The notes under the pieces: model-generated
What the model was told of the DNA's origin: nothing
The model's database searches: none
Seen by the model: only the letters and a program-made list of their open reading frames with translations
In this document: positions 51,501 to 63,937 of the stretch, one piece after another
Position numbering within the stretch: the first letter of the stretch is position 1
Layout: the number at the start of each line of letters is the position of its first letter
Position numbers and translations under genes: made by a program
Origin: Ditylenchus dipsaci
Lineage: Eukaryota > Nematoda > Chromadorea > Rhabditida > Anguinidae
DNA length: 64,000 nt
Reading direction: 5' to 3'
Assembly (NCBI GenBank): GCA_004194705.1
Contig: SADC01000914.1
Span: 62,001 to 126,000, forward strand

Positions 51501-53599
51501 GTAGGCTCTTAAAGGGGCATTGGGGCATTATGAAGATTTAAAATTGGTTACATCAATGAAAAATAATCAAATAAACATATGGTCACTTGAAATCAGAAGA
51601 AATTCTCGGACGCCCTGTATGTAGGCACTAGGGTCGCGTGATGTGAATATTTCCAAAGATAACCGGGGAATATCCTCACTATGTGAAGCCCTATTACGGA
51701 AAATATAGTAAGATCAAGTTCAAAGTCAAAATAACTCGAACCTCAAGTTCAAGGTGAGCTCAAGGTCAAGTTCGCAAACACAGCCACTGACCCAATTATA
51801 GAAGCTTATACACCTAGGATTAGGTGATGGAAATATTCTCGGGAATATTCCCGGTTTATTCCCGGTCCGAATCTTAGATTCGGACCTATTCATAATAGGC
51901 TATTCAGATGGTAGTACGGAAGTATTACTGCCAAAAAATTAGTACACAGATCAGAGTGGGGCATTACATATTAAACTTTAAATTACACGAAAATGTGAAA
52001 AATTAAGCGCAGATCAAAAATTAATTGAAGTCTTTTTAGGTTCTACAAGAAACCGTTTCTTACAGGGAAACGTCGCGTACCCAACATTCTCTTGAATTAT
52101 GTTATTGTTGTTCATTTTTCGGAATAAATGTTTACTTTGATACAATTTTATTTGAATGTTCGTTACCAAAGATGCCGCTCTATATAACGACTGGCTGATG
52201 CACAGTTGAAAAATGATGCTCTTTATAACGACTCGGTTTAGCCGGTCCCTTGAAAGTCGTTATAGAGAGCGTCGACTGTACTACTTTTCTTTGCTAATGT
52301 CTCAAAAATAATTCTAGACCAAGGCGAGGAATGCTCGACGCTTCAAGTTCTTTCTAGAACCATTTTACCCGTGTTTTATGCACTGTTTCAAGACATTGTT
52401 ACTTCTTTTGGCCTGCAGCCGTTGTTACTGTAATTTCGATCCAGGAACATGCAATTTTTTGCAATCATTTGAGTAGAATAGAATCGTTTTTAAACATTTG
52501 GGGTTTTTACGACTGCGTATCACAAACTTTCTACTCAGAATTTTTTGCATTTTTTATTTTTCGTTTGGTTTGGAGTTTTCACTGGAATTGTTAATAGATT
52601 TGAAATTTTTCGATTATCGGAAAATCGAAATGTCGTGAAATTTCGATAATCGATTAATCCTAATGTTTCAGAGCTATTTGCTGATAGTAATTTGCCAGCC
52701 TAGTGCAAAAAATTGCAAGGATTCCGATTTCACTGATCGTTTTTGCAAAACACTATATTTTCATCATTTAGACCCGCTACTATCCCAATAGCGCACATTT
52801 ATTAAGGAAACATGAGTGCATTATTGGGAGAGTTGCGGGTTTTTTCGATGACCGAAAAATTGTACTTGGATATACATTTTGGTGAAAACACCTTTTTGGT
52901 AGTTAACCCTGTTCGTAGCACAAAACGTCAGCAGTCCAAGTGAACAGCCCTCCAAAGAGTATTTTTCTCTAGCTCAACGCAACTTATTTTATTTTTTTTA
53001 CCTATTTCACACCTTCTGCACAGGCAATACTGAGAGTACTTGGCCGTCGTATAACCCCAAGTGCACCCTCCAAACAGCGAATTTACTATCCAAAACCTCA
53101 ATACCAACATAATTCCCTTTTGAAAAAGAATTCAGTTAATATATATTGATTTTCCTTGAACCATTCTCGACCATAATTATCCCCAGGTACCCTAGAAAAT
53201 AATGCCGTTTCGTAAGGTATTTCTTGAGTTTTGGTAGAATAGAGTTTTGGTAAAATTCATCATTTCCCAATACTCAAAAAATACTATACAAAATCTAATT
53301 TTATTATTATCAAACCATCTTCAGCATGGCCGAATTAGTCCAGGAAGCAGGTTTCAGAACCAAAAAAGTAAAAAAAATTTGCTCCAAGTGGACGTCTACT
53401 TGGTAGTACCCTACAGGTGGTTTGGGGTACCATTTAGATGGTTGGAGCAGTATCCAGGTGGTTTAGCACTTAAGGGGGTCTGTCTTGGCCGTTTAGCGGT
53501 CAAATACAATCACGCGACACATTGCAATGGATTGGGGTAAAAAAAATCAAGGAACCGAAAAAGATAGGCTCAGAGAAAAATACTCTTTGCACTTGGGGT
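51501..53599. other. No gene recognised
   Basis: Begins with an AAAGGGGCATTGGGGCAT MITE-tip-like word at 51511. CAAGTTCAAGGTCAAG words repeat at 51720-51775, and a GGGAATATTCCCGGTTTATTCCC stretch lies near 51842. 52950-53110 contains GCACTTGGGGTTATACG on the minus strand, similar to the tRNA flank at 53590, but no coding call can be made. Confidence 0.35.
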
Positions 53600-53677
53600 T
53601 TTACGCTCTTAAATATTAGCGGTTTTACAGCCAACTTTTTTTTGATGAGAATTAATTTTCGGTGGAAAAAAATATCT

Positions 53678-53681
53678 CGCT

Positions 53682-53734
<53 letters not shown>

Positions 53735-53751
53735 AATTGCGCCACGGAAGC
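53678..53751 (-). tRNA. tRNA-Asn(GTT)
   Basis: Full cloverleaf: acceptor GCTTCCG pairs with CGGGAGC, D-arm GCGCAATTGGTTAGCGC, anticodon loop CTGTTAA with GTT, T-arm GGTGG-TTCAAGC-CCACC, discriminator G. 74 nt without CCA. Confidence 0.9.
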
Positions 53752-53918
53752 ACGCACTCATATGGTGCAAAATATTTATCATAGAATAAGAATATTTTCC
53801 AGAAAATTTTGCCTTTACGCAAATTTCCGATTGAATCAAAAAGCCGAACCTACTACCAGAAATCGATTCTGAATTCCTTAGTAACACACAATTTAAACCC
53901 AACCTGAGCAACGATCTC

Positions 53919-54379
53919 GTAGCATAGCATAGCCGGAAAAGTGGTTTTGACCACTTTTTGAATGTATTAGGCCGTAATTAGTACGAAAAACATGTTTTTA
54001 GGTGTGGGACGACATTTTTGGAAAAATATTTTTTGACCAAAAAATGACATTTTTCAAATTTTAGTTTTTTTTTTCAGTTTTTATGTTATGTTTTGTCTGT
54101 TGCTGTTTTATATTTTGGCTCACATATTAGTTTTAGTTATCCATGGCGCTCAATCTGATTCGTCTTTATGATATCTGCTTAGGATTAGGCTTAGGCTTCG
54201 GCTTAGGCTCAGGCTTATATTAATGATCATTTATGGTCATTTTATGGTCAAAAAAATATTTTTCCAAAAAGTGTCGTCCCACACCTAAAAACATGTTTTT
54301 CGTACTAATTACGGCCTAATACGTTCAAAACAGTGGTCAAAACCACTTTTTGGGCTATGCTATATAACGAACTCCGGCC
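53919..54379. mobile_element. Foldback inserted in tRNA duplicon, 8-bp duplication
   Basis: Direct repeats ACGATCTC at 53911-53918 and 54380-54387 flank it, and the uninterrupted site exists in the other duplicon copy (56222 region), which shows the insertion is younger than the duplication. Arms contain TAGCATAGCC, GTGGTTTTGACCAC and TTTTAGGTGTGGGACGACA and complements. Centre at 54120-54215 has TTAGGCTTAGGCTTCGGCTT repeats. Confidence 0.7.
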
Positions 54380-54405
54380 ACGATCTCCGTCATCCTTCCT
54401 TAAGC

Positions 54406-56195
54406 CCACTCGACCACCTTTTTTCAAGTAATTTTTACATAGTCTTGATACTAGCCAGCCTTAACCGCCGCACAAGGCTAGCCTAGTAGTAATTATCACC
54501 AGCCGTGTGTCTGTGTGTTTCAGGTAAATGAGTAAGAGCAGGAGTGACACAATGCGGCTGACCGGTTTTCTCTCTTCTAACTCTTGCTCAACCACACCTG
54601 CATTTTGGGCAGACATCGAGTTTACTCTATCCCACATCCATTTTTCTCTTCTTCAATTCACCTTGTTGATCAACAACAAAATGGACTTGAATTTTGGGCA
54701 TATTTTGTTGCATTACATCTTGCCATAGTGTGGTTTGACAAAAAAAATTTGAAGTTTTTCAGTGGCATAAATGTGTTTAGTATTTTCTGTATAATACGGA
54801 AATTTATTATTTTTTCTTTTTTTGCAATTTTTGACAGATTTGATTGATGTTGGGACCGGATTCTCGCTAGAATTCCATAATAGGATCCAAATTTCGTTCC
54901 CGTTTCCCGTTCGCACTAGGGATAATCCTAATGTCGGAAATCCGGCTGGATATTCGACATTCTAAAATATATTCAATTTCATAGAATAAAATCGATAACT
55001 GTAGGTTGATAACTGTAGAATTTCTCATACAGTTGAACCTCGCTAACCTGTCACGCCGGCTAACACGTTGCTTAAAAAAGTTGGTTCGCCGGGTCCGGTC
55101 TGCCATCGATAATACGACACCTTCGACGTCAGCCTAGCTAACTTGTCACTTTTCGTAGCTCGCCAGGGGTGACGTTTTCGCCAGGTTCCACTGTGTAATA
55201 TACCAGAAATTCTACAATTGTCAAATTACAGTTATCGGAGGTCTATTAACAGTTTCGGCGCTAGTGTCATAGTCATATGAAAAATGGTTTCAGGTACCCA
55301 TAAAGGTGATTTGGCAAGTCGGGTATTTTTGCACCAAGAAAAGCTTTATCCACCAAATTTTGGCGCTAGTATCATATACAAATCCCGCCTATTCCAAATT
55401 TAGGCTCAGGGCCTGGCCATAACTAACATCAGCTTTGAAAAAAATAAAAAATGGTGGTTTTGGGTACCCCTCAAAAATGATTGGAGAGGGGGAGATATTC
55501 CAGTAGCGTCCCAAATTTTCATTTGATGTTTATTACAATTTTGTCTTGTGATTTTTAATTAAATTACTTGCACTCACATGTAGCCCTGATTTTTGAAATT
55601 CCTTGGTTCCTGGTCCTTATTTTTGAAATTTGGATACACATACCCTGACTAATACCCAAAAATTTTCTTAAGAAATCCCCCATTACCAAGTTAACTATCT
55701 GCACTCAAGCTTTTCTTTTGTTCTACTTCTTTTTTCCATTCTCCCTTCCTCCCTTCTACATGCATTAGCCCCGCTAATGTGCAAGCAAACAAACAAGCAA
55801 GTAAATAACGTAAAGCATTTGTTCTGCAATGTTGTCGCCTTGGTTGAGTTGAATTCACAATCAATTAACCGACACTTTTCATTCCACACCTTCCGCCCCA
55901 AAATGGATGCTCTTCTTTCTTTTTTTGGTTGAACCCTTGGCTGAACCGGTTTCCAACCCAATCTTTTTTCTTTCTATTGGTTGTATAGCTGAGGTTGGGA
56001 GGCGAGGAGACACTTTTGTGGTCCACCAACCATCATTGTCACTACTACCTATTTGTTGTTGTTTGTTTGTTTGGAATTTGGTTCGGTGTCTTTCTTACCT
56101 TTTTGTGGGGTTGTGATGGTTTTTAATTTAAAATTTTTGTTTTGCAGTACTGTGTCGTGCTATTGCTAAATTTCGGTGGCTAGAGTACTGGGCTT
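54406..56195. other. No gene recognised
   Basis: Short open frames (for example 54528-54728 after a TTTCAG) have no recognisable similarity. ACAGTTGAACCTCGCTAACC at 55031 is a pogo-like tip. 55680-56140 is pyrimidine-rich and could be untranslated sequence of the CX-module gene downstream, but no exon can be defined. Confidence 0.35.
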
Positions 56196-56383
56196 TTTGG
56201 ACTTGAGGAAGGATGACGGAGATCGCTGCTCAGGTTGGGTTTTAATTGTGTATTACTTAGGAATTTAGAATCAATTCTGGTAGTAGGTTCGGCTTATCGG
56301 TTTAATTGGCTTTGTGATGAGTGTGTGCAAAAAAATCTAAAATTTCTTTTTTATAAATCAATTTCGTGGCATAGAGTATATGT

Positions 56384-56399
56384 GCTTCCGTGGCGCAAT

Positions 56400-56439
<40 letters not shown>

Positions 56440-56456
56440 GAGCCCACCCGGGAGCG
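56384..56456 (+). tRNA. tRNA-Asn(GTT)
   Basis: Cloverleaf as in the minus copy: GCTTCCG/CGGGAGC acceptor, anticodon GTT at 56417-56419, T-arm GGTGG-TTCGAGC-CCACC, discriminator G; D-loop one base shorter (AATGG). 73 nt. Confidence 0.92.
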
Positions 56457-56608
56457 AATCATTTTTTTTGTCAAAAATTGTTTTGCAGCAAAAAAGTTAG
56501 ACCGTGAAGCCGCTAATATACATGCATATTTTCAACTTCAAGTGGCCTGTAAGCCAAAGCCTATAAAACTTTTCAAGTTTTTTCTATTAGATTTTTAAGG
56601 ATCAAATT

Positions 56609-57029
56609 GAAAACTCCCGACAAATGTGTGAAATTTCCCGACTAATTAATTAAGTTTCCCGACAAATTTTTAAAACAAACATATCTCAGTGTTTTCTTAT
56701 CATTTTTTATTTTTTTTAGACCAGCATGCAGCCCTACTCTTCTAGTTTCTAATGAGTCATCAAACAAATCGTTAAAATTTTAAAAAAATTGAGAAAAGTT
56801 GGTTTTTATTTAACAACTCCTTGTTTTATGTAAACTATTTTTTCTCAATGTTTTTTAAATTATAACAGTTTGGTTGATGGCTCATTAGAAACTAGAAGAG
56901 TAGGGCTGCATGCTGGTCTAAAAAAAATAAAAAATGATAAGAAAACACTGAGATATGTTTGTTTTAAAAATTTGTCGGGAAAATTAATTAATTAGTCGGG
57001 AAATTTCACACATTTGTCGGGAGTTTTCA
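56609..57029. repeat. Foldback, CTCCCGACAAATGTGTG ends
   Basis: Arms GAAAACTCCCGACAAATGTG, ACATATCTCAGTGTTTTC and AGACCAGCATGCAGCCC with complements; the innermost part is related to 1799-1942. Confidence 0.75.
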
Positions 57030-57547
57030 CATACAGCCGATTTTTAAATATAGTATTGGGCACCCTTTAACTCTTGCGCACTTTTCCGTGTATGGGACTA
57101 CATTTAAAATGTCATTTTTACCCGACAAATGATTCATCTTTAAAAATTTTTTGTTACTAAGCCGTAGAAAAGTGATGAAAGTTGTTAGTTACAGAAAAAA
57201 ACCAACATATTATGTAATATTCTCAAAATGCTACCGGGTCCAAAAAGGCCAAAATTCACGTTTTCGAAAAAAATATTTTTTTTCGGTGTTTTGACGACAA
57301 AATTATGGGGTTTTTTCTAGTATCCAAATCACTCAGTCCTGTATTATTTATTTAAAAAGCGATATCTTTAGTGGTCGCTGAGAAAATTATGTTTGAAGTT
57401 TGTCTCATATATGGGACAGTGCGCCATTTAGTTATCTTAGGTATTTGTTCGAAAAAATTGCATATCTTTGAAATCCAATCCATTTTCTGACCAGGATTTC
57501 ATTTTTTCTTGTAAATTTCTTATATATGTTTGTATATAAATTTTGCA
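57030..57547. other. Intron or intergenic, nothing recognised
   Basis: AT-rich with two TATGGGAC words (57092, 57411) and no inverted-repeat partner or coding pattern. Confidence 0.35.
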
Positions 57548-57733
57548 CAGTCCACTCTCGATTTTACGCCACCTCAGAAAGTTCGTTCCCGCCTAGGGTC
57601 CGACACTTTTTACCTCGATTTTTGAAGTCTTTTGTCGAACATGATTTGACAGTCCTATCAGAAATATCGTAAAAAGTGTCGGAGCCTAGGCGGGAACGAA
57701 CTTGAGGGGTTGCGTGAAATCGAGAGTAGACTG
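57548..57733. mobile_element. Pogo-like MITE, 186 bp
   Basis: Ends CAGTCCACTCTCGATTTTAC and AAATCGAGAGTAGACTG with GTTCGTTCCCGCCTAGGGTC and complement. TA on the right, CA on the left. Same subterminal word as the 427-bp MITEs. Confidence 0.75.
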
Positions 57734-57843
57734 TATCAAAAACTGAGTCGATTGGTGTTTGCAGAATTTTGAGAAATAACTCTCAAAAAATTTATTAATC
57801 TCAAAAGTAACGAAAAATTTCTTGATTCACCCTGTATATTCAG

Positions 57844-60800
57844 CGGGACTCCACCGGCATCCTCTACGAGCCCTACCACAGCGACTTCAAGCAGTGTGTT
57901 TACGAGGAGGGTGAAGTTCAGGGACACAACGAGAGATACGAATTCAGGTGATTACCCTCTCTTATTATAACACCACCCTGAACCACCATTTTCTGCAGAT
58001 GTGACTCCAACCTCGACTGTTGTGGAAGGGTGTGTGGCGAGTGCCCAGACACTGGGATTCCACTTTGGTAATATATTAGGTTGTTCACAAAGTTTGTAGT
58101 CCGCAGTAACTCACTTTTTCAACAACTACATAGCAAATCTGATATTTATGACTAATAATATTTTTTGGTGTTCACTATCTTTGCCATCATCAGATTTGAG
58201 AAAAAAAAAATCGAAATTTTGCCTTGGTACCCCTTATATACGCATCGCCTGTTGTCGAAAGTTCAAGTCCCTTTAGGGGTGTTTTAATTTACCTTTTTAG
58301 TAAGTTTTTTGACTTTTAGGTCCAAAAGTCATCGAGCAATCGATTGCAACTATCTCCAGCACTGATTTGATGTCAGCAACTGCCTCAATTTAGCGCTTTT
58401 GAGCAAATGAACACCGAAATTAGGGAAGCCAGCCAAAATGATGCGTGCTTAGACTAATATAGCCTGAGCCTCCACCAATTTTATTTATTTGTCTACGCGT
58501 TTAGTGACTTTCTGAAGTCAGAATTTCATTGGGAGCAAGATAGAAATGTTTACACACCGAAATCACTTCAGAAAAATCAGGTAGCGAGCGACGGTTTTAC
58601 CCGGGAATAAATGAATACTATTGAGGGGTAGGATTTCAGTATTATTTAGGAACTGACATTTTTCGCGATTTCAATTTACATGATTTTATACAACCGTATG
58701 CTGAAAAGGACGGTAAGAAACAGGGCTACATTTTGAGTGTAAGGTTGCAAATGAGTATGTAAATTTAAAAAAAAGAAAAAAACGTCACTTCCAGGAGAGG
58801 ATACTACCAGGATACTACCGAAAATGGCTAAAGTGGCTAATGGCATTTTAGCTTCTTTCAGCGTGAAAAAGCAACAAAAAATTAGTGGGAAGACACTTTT
58901 TAGCATTTTTCGAATTTTTTTGCATTTTTGCCTTGGGGACCAAGGTAACACAAACTAAAAGGGCACGTGGATATTTCTAAAAGACCAAAAAAGATAAGAT
59001 GTTGAACATAGTTTTGAATACTGGGGCCTACTGCATAAATAAACTCTGGTATGCATTCTTTTTCATGCATCCAGAGTCACTTTCGAGTGATTTGTGTCTA
59101 AGGTATGTGGGTGGGCGCATCTCAACCCAAGCCACCAAGCCCGAAGGGTTCGAGTCAAATTTTTTTTGTGGAAAGTGCTTTCCCAATCGTTTTTCTTCTT
59201 TTCTATACGTAAAAGTGGTCAAATCGCTTAAAAAACAAATCGCTCCTTTTTTCGAATCCCAAATCTGATGATAGCAAACATAGTGAACACGAAATAATAT
59301 TATCATCCATAAATATCAGATTTTCAATGTGATTGGGAAAAAAAGAGGGTTTGAGTGGGGCTGAGAACTTTGTGAACAACCTAACATACGCCCTTTGGCT
59401 TTGAAAATCGCATTTTTTTATTCAGGCTAATTCCCCTGTTCCTCATCCTAGGCCTTTTATTGCTGCTGGCCCTTTTGTCTCTGCTTGCCTACTTGTGTTG
59501 TAGGAAAAAGAAGCGAAAGCAGGAGGTTAAAAAAGGTCAGTTCACTTAATTTTGGACTGCAGTCAAGTTTTAATTTTGGGTGCTAATTCTCACCTTGCTT
59601 CTTTAAAGTTGGCGGAAACTTGTGTGCGAATACTCCCGGCCATACAAATTTCTCGTTTCTTTTAAATTTACCCTTTTTAGAGTGATTTTCCACACTTGAA
59701 TAACCAAATTTTCAATGATAATTCACCTTAACACAGTAAAGGCCGTGTGTACTGAATTATGTGTCTTGTGCAAAATTTTAGTCAGAACATGATAATAATG
59801 AAAAAATTGTCAAAATGGAGATCCGAATGGGTAAAAAAGCTTCTGAAATTGTGACACTAATTTTTATATTTTTTCACCCCTGCACAAACCCCTCAATTCT
59901 GACACTGTATTAATGCTCAGCGTAGTAAATTTAATTTTAAAACTGCTCCAAAAATTTTGAGGCCACTGTTTAATTTTAAATTCCACTCGAGACAACAAAA
60001 ATTTGATTTTCAAAAAAAACTCAAAATCCAACATTTGAATGTTTTCTGTCTTGAGTGGAATTGAATTCACATTTGAAAATGCCTTCCAATATATTTTTGG
60101 AATAGTTTTAGCCCTATCCCTCAATGCGGGGAGGGGTGCTTTTTGTGTTAAATTTTTCAGAGATGTTGCAATAAATGATACCTTGTTAGAAACTAGAGTC
60201 GCAGGGCTACAAGATGATGTTAAAACTTTCAAAAAAAGTTGAAAATTTTCAATCTAATTAGCCAAACAAAAATCTGAGACAGAAATAAGTGAATCTGGGT
60301 CAAAAAAAGTTTTACCCGTTTTTTTCGAAAGTCAAATGTTTGTTGTCTCGAGTGGAATTTAAATTCCAAGCCTAAAAACCCCTATTGAGGGATAGGGCCG
60401 CAGTTTTGAAGCACTTGAACCTGAGCCCCAGGTTTTATTTAGCCATAGTTTTCAAAGCAAATTTGGACAATAAATCTGATAATTGGTAGGCAGTGGAAAA
60501 AGTCAAAGAGCTTCTTGCTACAACTCGAGAAGCTGTTTCATCCTTCCGGATGCCCAATTTTTGCCACTTTTTTTTGATCAACGTAAAAAATTCGCATAAG
60601 AATTATAGTTTGAAACACACGGCGTTTTCTGTGTTAGAAAATTTACCTCCACTTCTAATTTTAACACTTACCTCTACCCCAATTAACCATTTCCCCAATT
60701 TCAGTGGCAGTCTATCGGCCAGATTTGTACCATGGCAGCACAGGTGGCTACCGCTCCATCAAGCACGCCGACGATGACGACAGTTTCTACCGTCGCGGCA

Positions 60801-61095
60801 ACCGCAGAGACAGCTACGACGACCTGGCCAATGGAGCCGGCAATGGAGGGCATGGCTATGGTAATAGAGGCTTAGGGGGAGAGGGCGAGACGGAGACTGG
60901 GATAAACACATTGATAATTCAGCCAATACCGCCTTTGCTCAGCGCCAGAACTACCCTCCACCTCGACCACCCTCGTTCCATGAGGAGGAGACCTTTGAGG
61001 AGTCCTTCAAGGAGGAAATTGAATACGAAAGATCCAACCGACCCCACTCTCTCAGCAGCTCCAGGGAAAGCATCATCGAGAGAAAATTGCCATAA
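57844..61095 (+). CDS. CX-module single-pass membrane protein, N-terminus missing
   Basis: Exons 57844-57947, 57999-58067, 59426-59535 and 60705-61095 join in phase. The extracellular part reads FKQCVYEEGEVQGHNERYEF then RCDSNLDCCGRVCGECPDTG, the spacing of the nematode CX module (C-x-Y ... V/Y-x-F ... C-x6-CC-G-x-x-C). A hydrophobic LIPLFLILGLLLLLALLSLL segment follows at once, then CCRKKKRKQ as a cytosolic stop-transfer. The tail is Tyr/Asp/Arg-rich (YRRGNRRDSYDDL, NYPPPRPPSFHEEE, SLSSSRESIIERKLP). One G must be missing from the G5 run at 60875-60879: before it the frame reads GYGNRGLGG, after it DWDKHIDNSANTAFAQ. With it, the last exon ends in frame at TAA 61093-61095. No start exon or signal peptide was found upstream. 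Function unknown; cell-surface role inferred. Confidence 0.75.
58076..59384. mobile_element. Mariner-type foldback in CX gene intron
   Basis: Ends TTAGGTTGTTCACAAAGTT and AACTTTGTGAACAACCTAA resemble irritans-mariner tips; TA precedes the left end. Inner arms include ACTAATAATATT and CATCAGATTTG words. Nested within are a foldback with TTGCCTTGG / CCAAGG (58222-58950) and an inverted copy of the dispersed hairpin block (58995-59125). Confidence 0.65.
59536..60704. repeat. CX gene intron with foldback 59972-60365
   Basis: ATTCCACTCGAGACAACAAA faces TTTGTTGTCTCGAGTGGAAT, with CCCTATCCCTCAATGCGGGG and a diverged counterpart near 60380. The rest is unassigned intron. Confidence 0.55.
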
Positions 61096-61706
61096 AATGT
61101 GTGCCTTTCTTCTTTCATTTATGATTTTTTGACAGTACTACTAATTTTACTATTGCTATTATCATATTAACTGTGTGATTAATAAAAAAAATCGTGGAAA
61201 ATTTTTTGAAAAAATTCTCAAGTTCGTTCCCGCCTAGGGTGCGACGCCTTTTTTACCCTATTTGAAAGCTTTTGCAAAGAGCAATTTGTGAGTTTTTTCT
61301 AAAATATCTCAAGGATTCTGATTTTGTCGGCCGTTTTTTCTAAAAACTTTAAATTTTGTCAAAAAGACTCGTAGACCTCGCTTATCCGGCATCTAATTAA
61401 AAAAAAAGGTGACAGATCACCGAGGACCACTGGTCTTTATAACAAAAATAAAGGATTTTAGAAAAGAAATAGGCAAAATCAGAATATTTTAGAAGACACT
61501 GGCAAGCCACGTTTAGCACAAGGCTTCAAAATGAAAGAAAAAAGTGTCGGACCCCAGGCATGAACGAACTTGAGGGGGTGCCGGATAACGTAAAAGTTGA
61601 AGTGCAACACGCGCTTGTGTTTCGAGACTGGAAGTCAATAAAACATTATGCATGCTGCCACTAGTATATGAACCTGTGACCATGCTTTGGTCCGCCAAGG
61701 CAAATA
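61096..61706. repeat. 3' flank of CX gene, degraded pogo-like element
   Basis: AATAAA at 61180. 61215-61590 has GTTCGTTCCCGCCTAGGGTG facing ACCCCAGGCATGAACGAACT, an old pogo-like MITE. No gene. Confidence 0.5.
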
Positions 61707-62133
61707 CAGTCAAACCTCGATAATCCGCCACCCAAAAAGTTCGTTCCCGCCTAGGGTCCAACACTTTTTTTACCCCGATTTCTGAATATTTTGCTAGTTC
61801 TGTTTTGACAGTCTGGTCGAAAATATCGTGAGGATTCCGATTTTGCCGATCGTTTTTCAGAATTATGAAAAATCTCCATCTAAAAAAGCAAAACCTCGAT
61901 AAACCGCCACCCTATTTTAAAAAAAGGGTGGCGGATTATCGAGGTTTTGCTTTTTTAGATGGAGATTTTTCATAATTCTGAAAAACGATCGGCAAAATCG
62001 GAATGCTCACGGTATTTGCGACCAGACTGTCAAAACAGAACTAGCAAAAGTATTCAGAAATCAGGGTGAAAAAAGTGTCGGACCCTAGGCGAGAACGAAC
62101 TTTTTGGGGTGGCGGATTATCGAGGTTTGACTG
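61707..62133. mobile_element. Pogo-like MITE, 427 bp, copy 2
   Basis: Same ends, inner hairpin and exact length as 18711-19137, flanked by TA on both sides. The two copies differ only by scattered substitutions and balanced small length changes. Confidence 0.85.
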
Positions 62134-63300
62134 TATTAGGTTGTACGGAGAGTCCGTGTGGTAATTTTTCAAAATACTTTGTGTGGCACTGTATTTTTTC
62201 TAGAGATTTGATGACCATATTTAAGAAGTTGACCACTTATTTTGCAGCTGAGAATCTAAGCTACAAAACGGACAGTCAACTTTTGAAAAAATGATTTCAA
62301 AATTTATAGAAAAACACAATGCAACAAAAAAGTGTTTTTGAATAATAACCGCATAGGTTAATTTCACCTAGCTCCAATGTGAAAAAAAGTCTATCTAAGT
62401 CGCCAATGCAAAATTTAAAATATTGGTCAAAAATGTTGAATTTTCGAAAAATTAATAAGGTGTTTGACTTCTTCTTGCCAGGTGAAAAAACTAGTGTCAC
62501 CCTGGAACTGATTAATTTGTTCACTTATTTGCCACTCTATCTGCCATCTTCTTAACTTAAATTTTTCTTATAATAATCGTTTTTTCTAGGGTTGACCAGT
62601 GCGAATATTTGTTGAAATCTTTGCGATTAACAAAAATGTGCAAATATTTGAAAATTTCATTTTAAGAGAAAGTGGACGGATGTTCATGTCAAACGGTGGT
62701 AATCAGGATAAATCTTGACCATTTTTGGTACAAATTCCTTGCTTCATCTTATTCTGTCACAGAAACAGTTGTATTTTTCTTTGGTTTAGTAGCAAAATTC
62801 CTGGAAAATTAGATCTAAACTTTAAAAGGCGCACACTCTCACACTTTTTGATCACCGCAAACGCAAAGCGAGTGCTTTATGAAGTTTAGATCTTAATTTG
62901 TTTGGTTTTTTTCTGGAAATTTTAGTACCAAAATGTAGCTGACATTCAGGGCTACGATTTAGTACCAACATTTTCAGAAATTAAAAAAAATCATATCTCA
63001 AAATTGATCCGAAATGCTGACGGTCAATTTGGTGAACGGTCAAACGTCCAGCACCCAAATCTTTTTTTACTTCATTCAAAACAATTTGTTCGAGGATGAT
63101 TAGTTTGTTAGTTGGATGTTGAGAATAAAACTTGAATTTGATAAGTATTGAGCGTAGGTGTGGTATTTCGCATAAATCTCACGGTATTTGAAATCATGCA
63201 AATATTTGCAAAATATTTGCAAATATTCAAATATTTGCGCAAACATTTGCGCAAATATTTGCACGATTCCAAATATTTGCAAATTTGTCCAACCCTAGTT
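62134..63300. repeat. Intergenic with AAATATTTGC foldback
   Basis: AGGGTTGACCAGTGCGAATA near 62588 faces AATTTGTCCAACCCTAG near 63277; 63185-63285 is dense in GCAAATATTTGC palindromes. An inner pair of AGATCTAAACTTTAAAAG and GAAGTTTAGATCTTAA lies at 62810-62900. No gene. Confidence 0.5.
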
Positions 63301-63364
63301 TTTTCTATCAATACAATTGCAATTTTAGACCTTTTTAAATAACGTTCCAAAATTACTTAGCAAA

Positions 63365-63604
63365 ATGTCTTTTAACCGTCAAAGTCTTGAATTTATAGAA
63401 GTGACCAAATTTGTGGCTTCTCCAATGGAAGAGTCCCTGCTGGAGAAGCCTAAACCCATGCGCATAGTGCCTAGAGAGTGGGCTGGCTCTCGGGCTTCCC
63501 TGGCTACTAGTATAGATGTGAGTGGACAGGAGCCTCAACGAGCCCAGCATGCTTATTACAGGTCTCAAGTCGATCTAGTCCCTTCTTATAATCCTATTGA
63601 ATGA
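63365..63604 (+). CDS. Small hypothetical protein, 79 residues
   Basis: Single open frame from MSFNRQSLEFIEVTKFVASP to DLVPSYNPIE, stop TGA. AATAAA occurs 17 and about 70 bp downstream, and a TTACTTAG acceptor-like site lies four bases before the ATG. Codon composition looks coding-like, with no stop despite AT-rich surroundings. It has basic and proline-containing segments and no membrane span or signal peptide. No family recognised; it could also be a terminal exon of a longer transcript. Confidence 0.5.
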   Translation: MSFNRQSLEFIEVTKFVASPMEESLLEKPKPMRIVPREWAGSRASLATSIDVSGQEPQRAQHAYYRSQVDLVPSYNPIE

Positions 63605-63937
63605 AAAATTAGTTTTGAAAAAATAAATTTAGATTTAAAGAAAACGAAGTATTAGTCAATAAGTTTAAGAAACAATAAATATTGAAATATTAAAATTTTT
63701 GACTCTAGCATCGCATACTGCTCCAAACTTCTCAAAATTTTGTTCCGGCTCGATCCTAGATTTTCAAGGTTTCGCTGCGGCTGCTCAAATCTTGCGACCA
63801 AGTTCAAACAAAGTTTTACAGCACATGAAAAATAACTTTTTCTTATTATATTCCCGTTTTACATAGTGATGACATAACAATATAAATCATCAAAAAATTG
63901 TTTTAAAAACGATAGCCATTTTAGCAGGACAACACAT

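Larger units (their letters stand above)
53600..54405 (-). repeat. Inverted copy of tRNA-Asn duplicon
   Basis: Complement of 56196-56540: the tRNA plus about 160 bp upstream (GTTCGGCTTTTTGATT, GGTTGGGTTTAAATTGTGT words) and about 70 bp downstream (AAACCGCTAATAT) match the plus copy. Its continuity is broken by an insertion at 53919-54379, beyond which 54380-54405 resumes matching 56196-56225. Confidence 0.75.
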
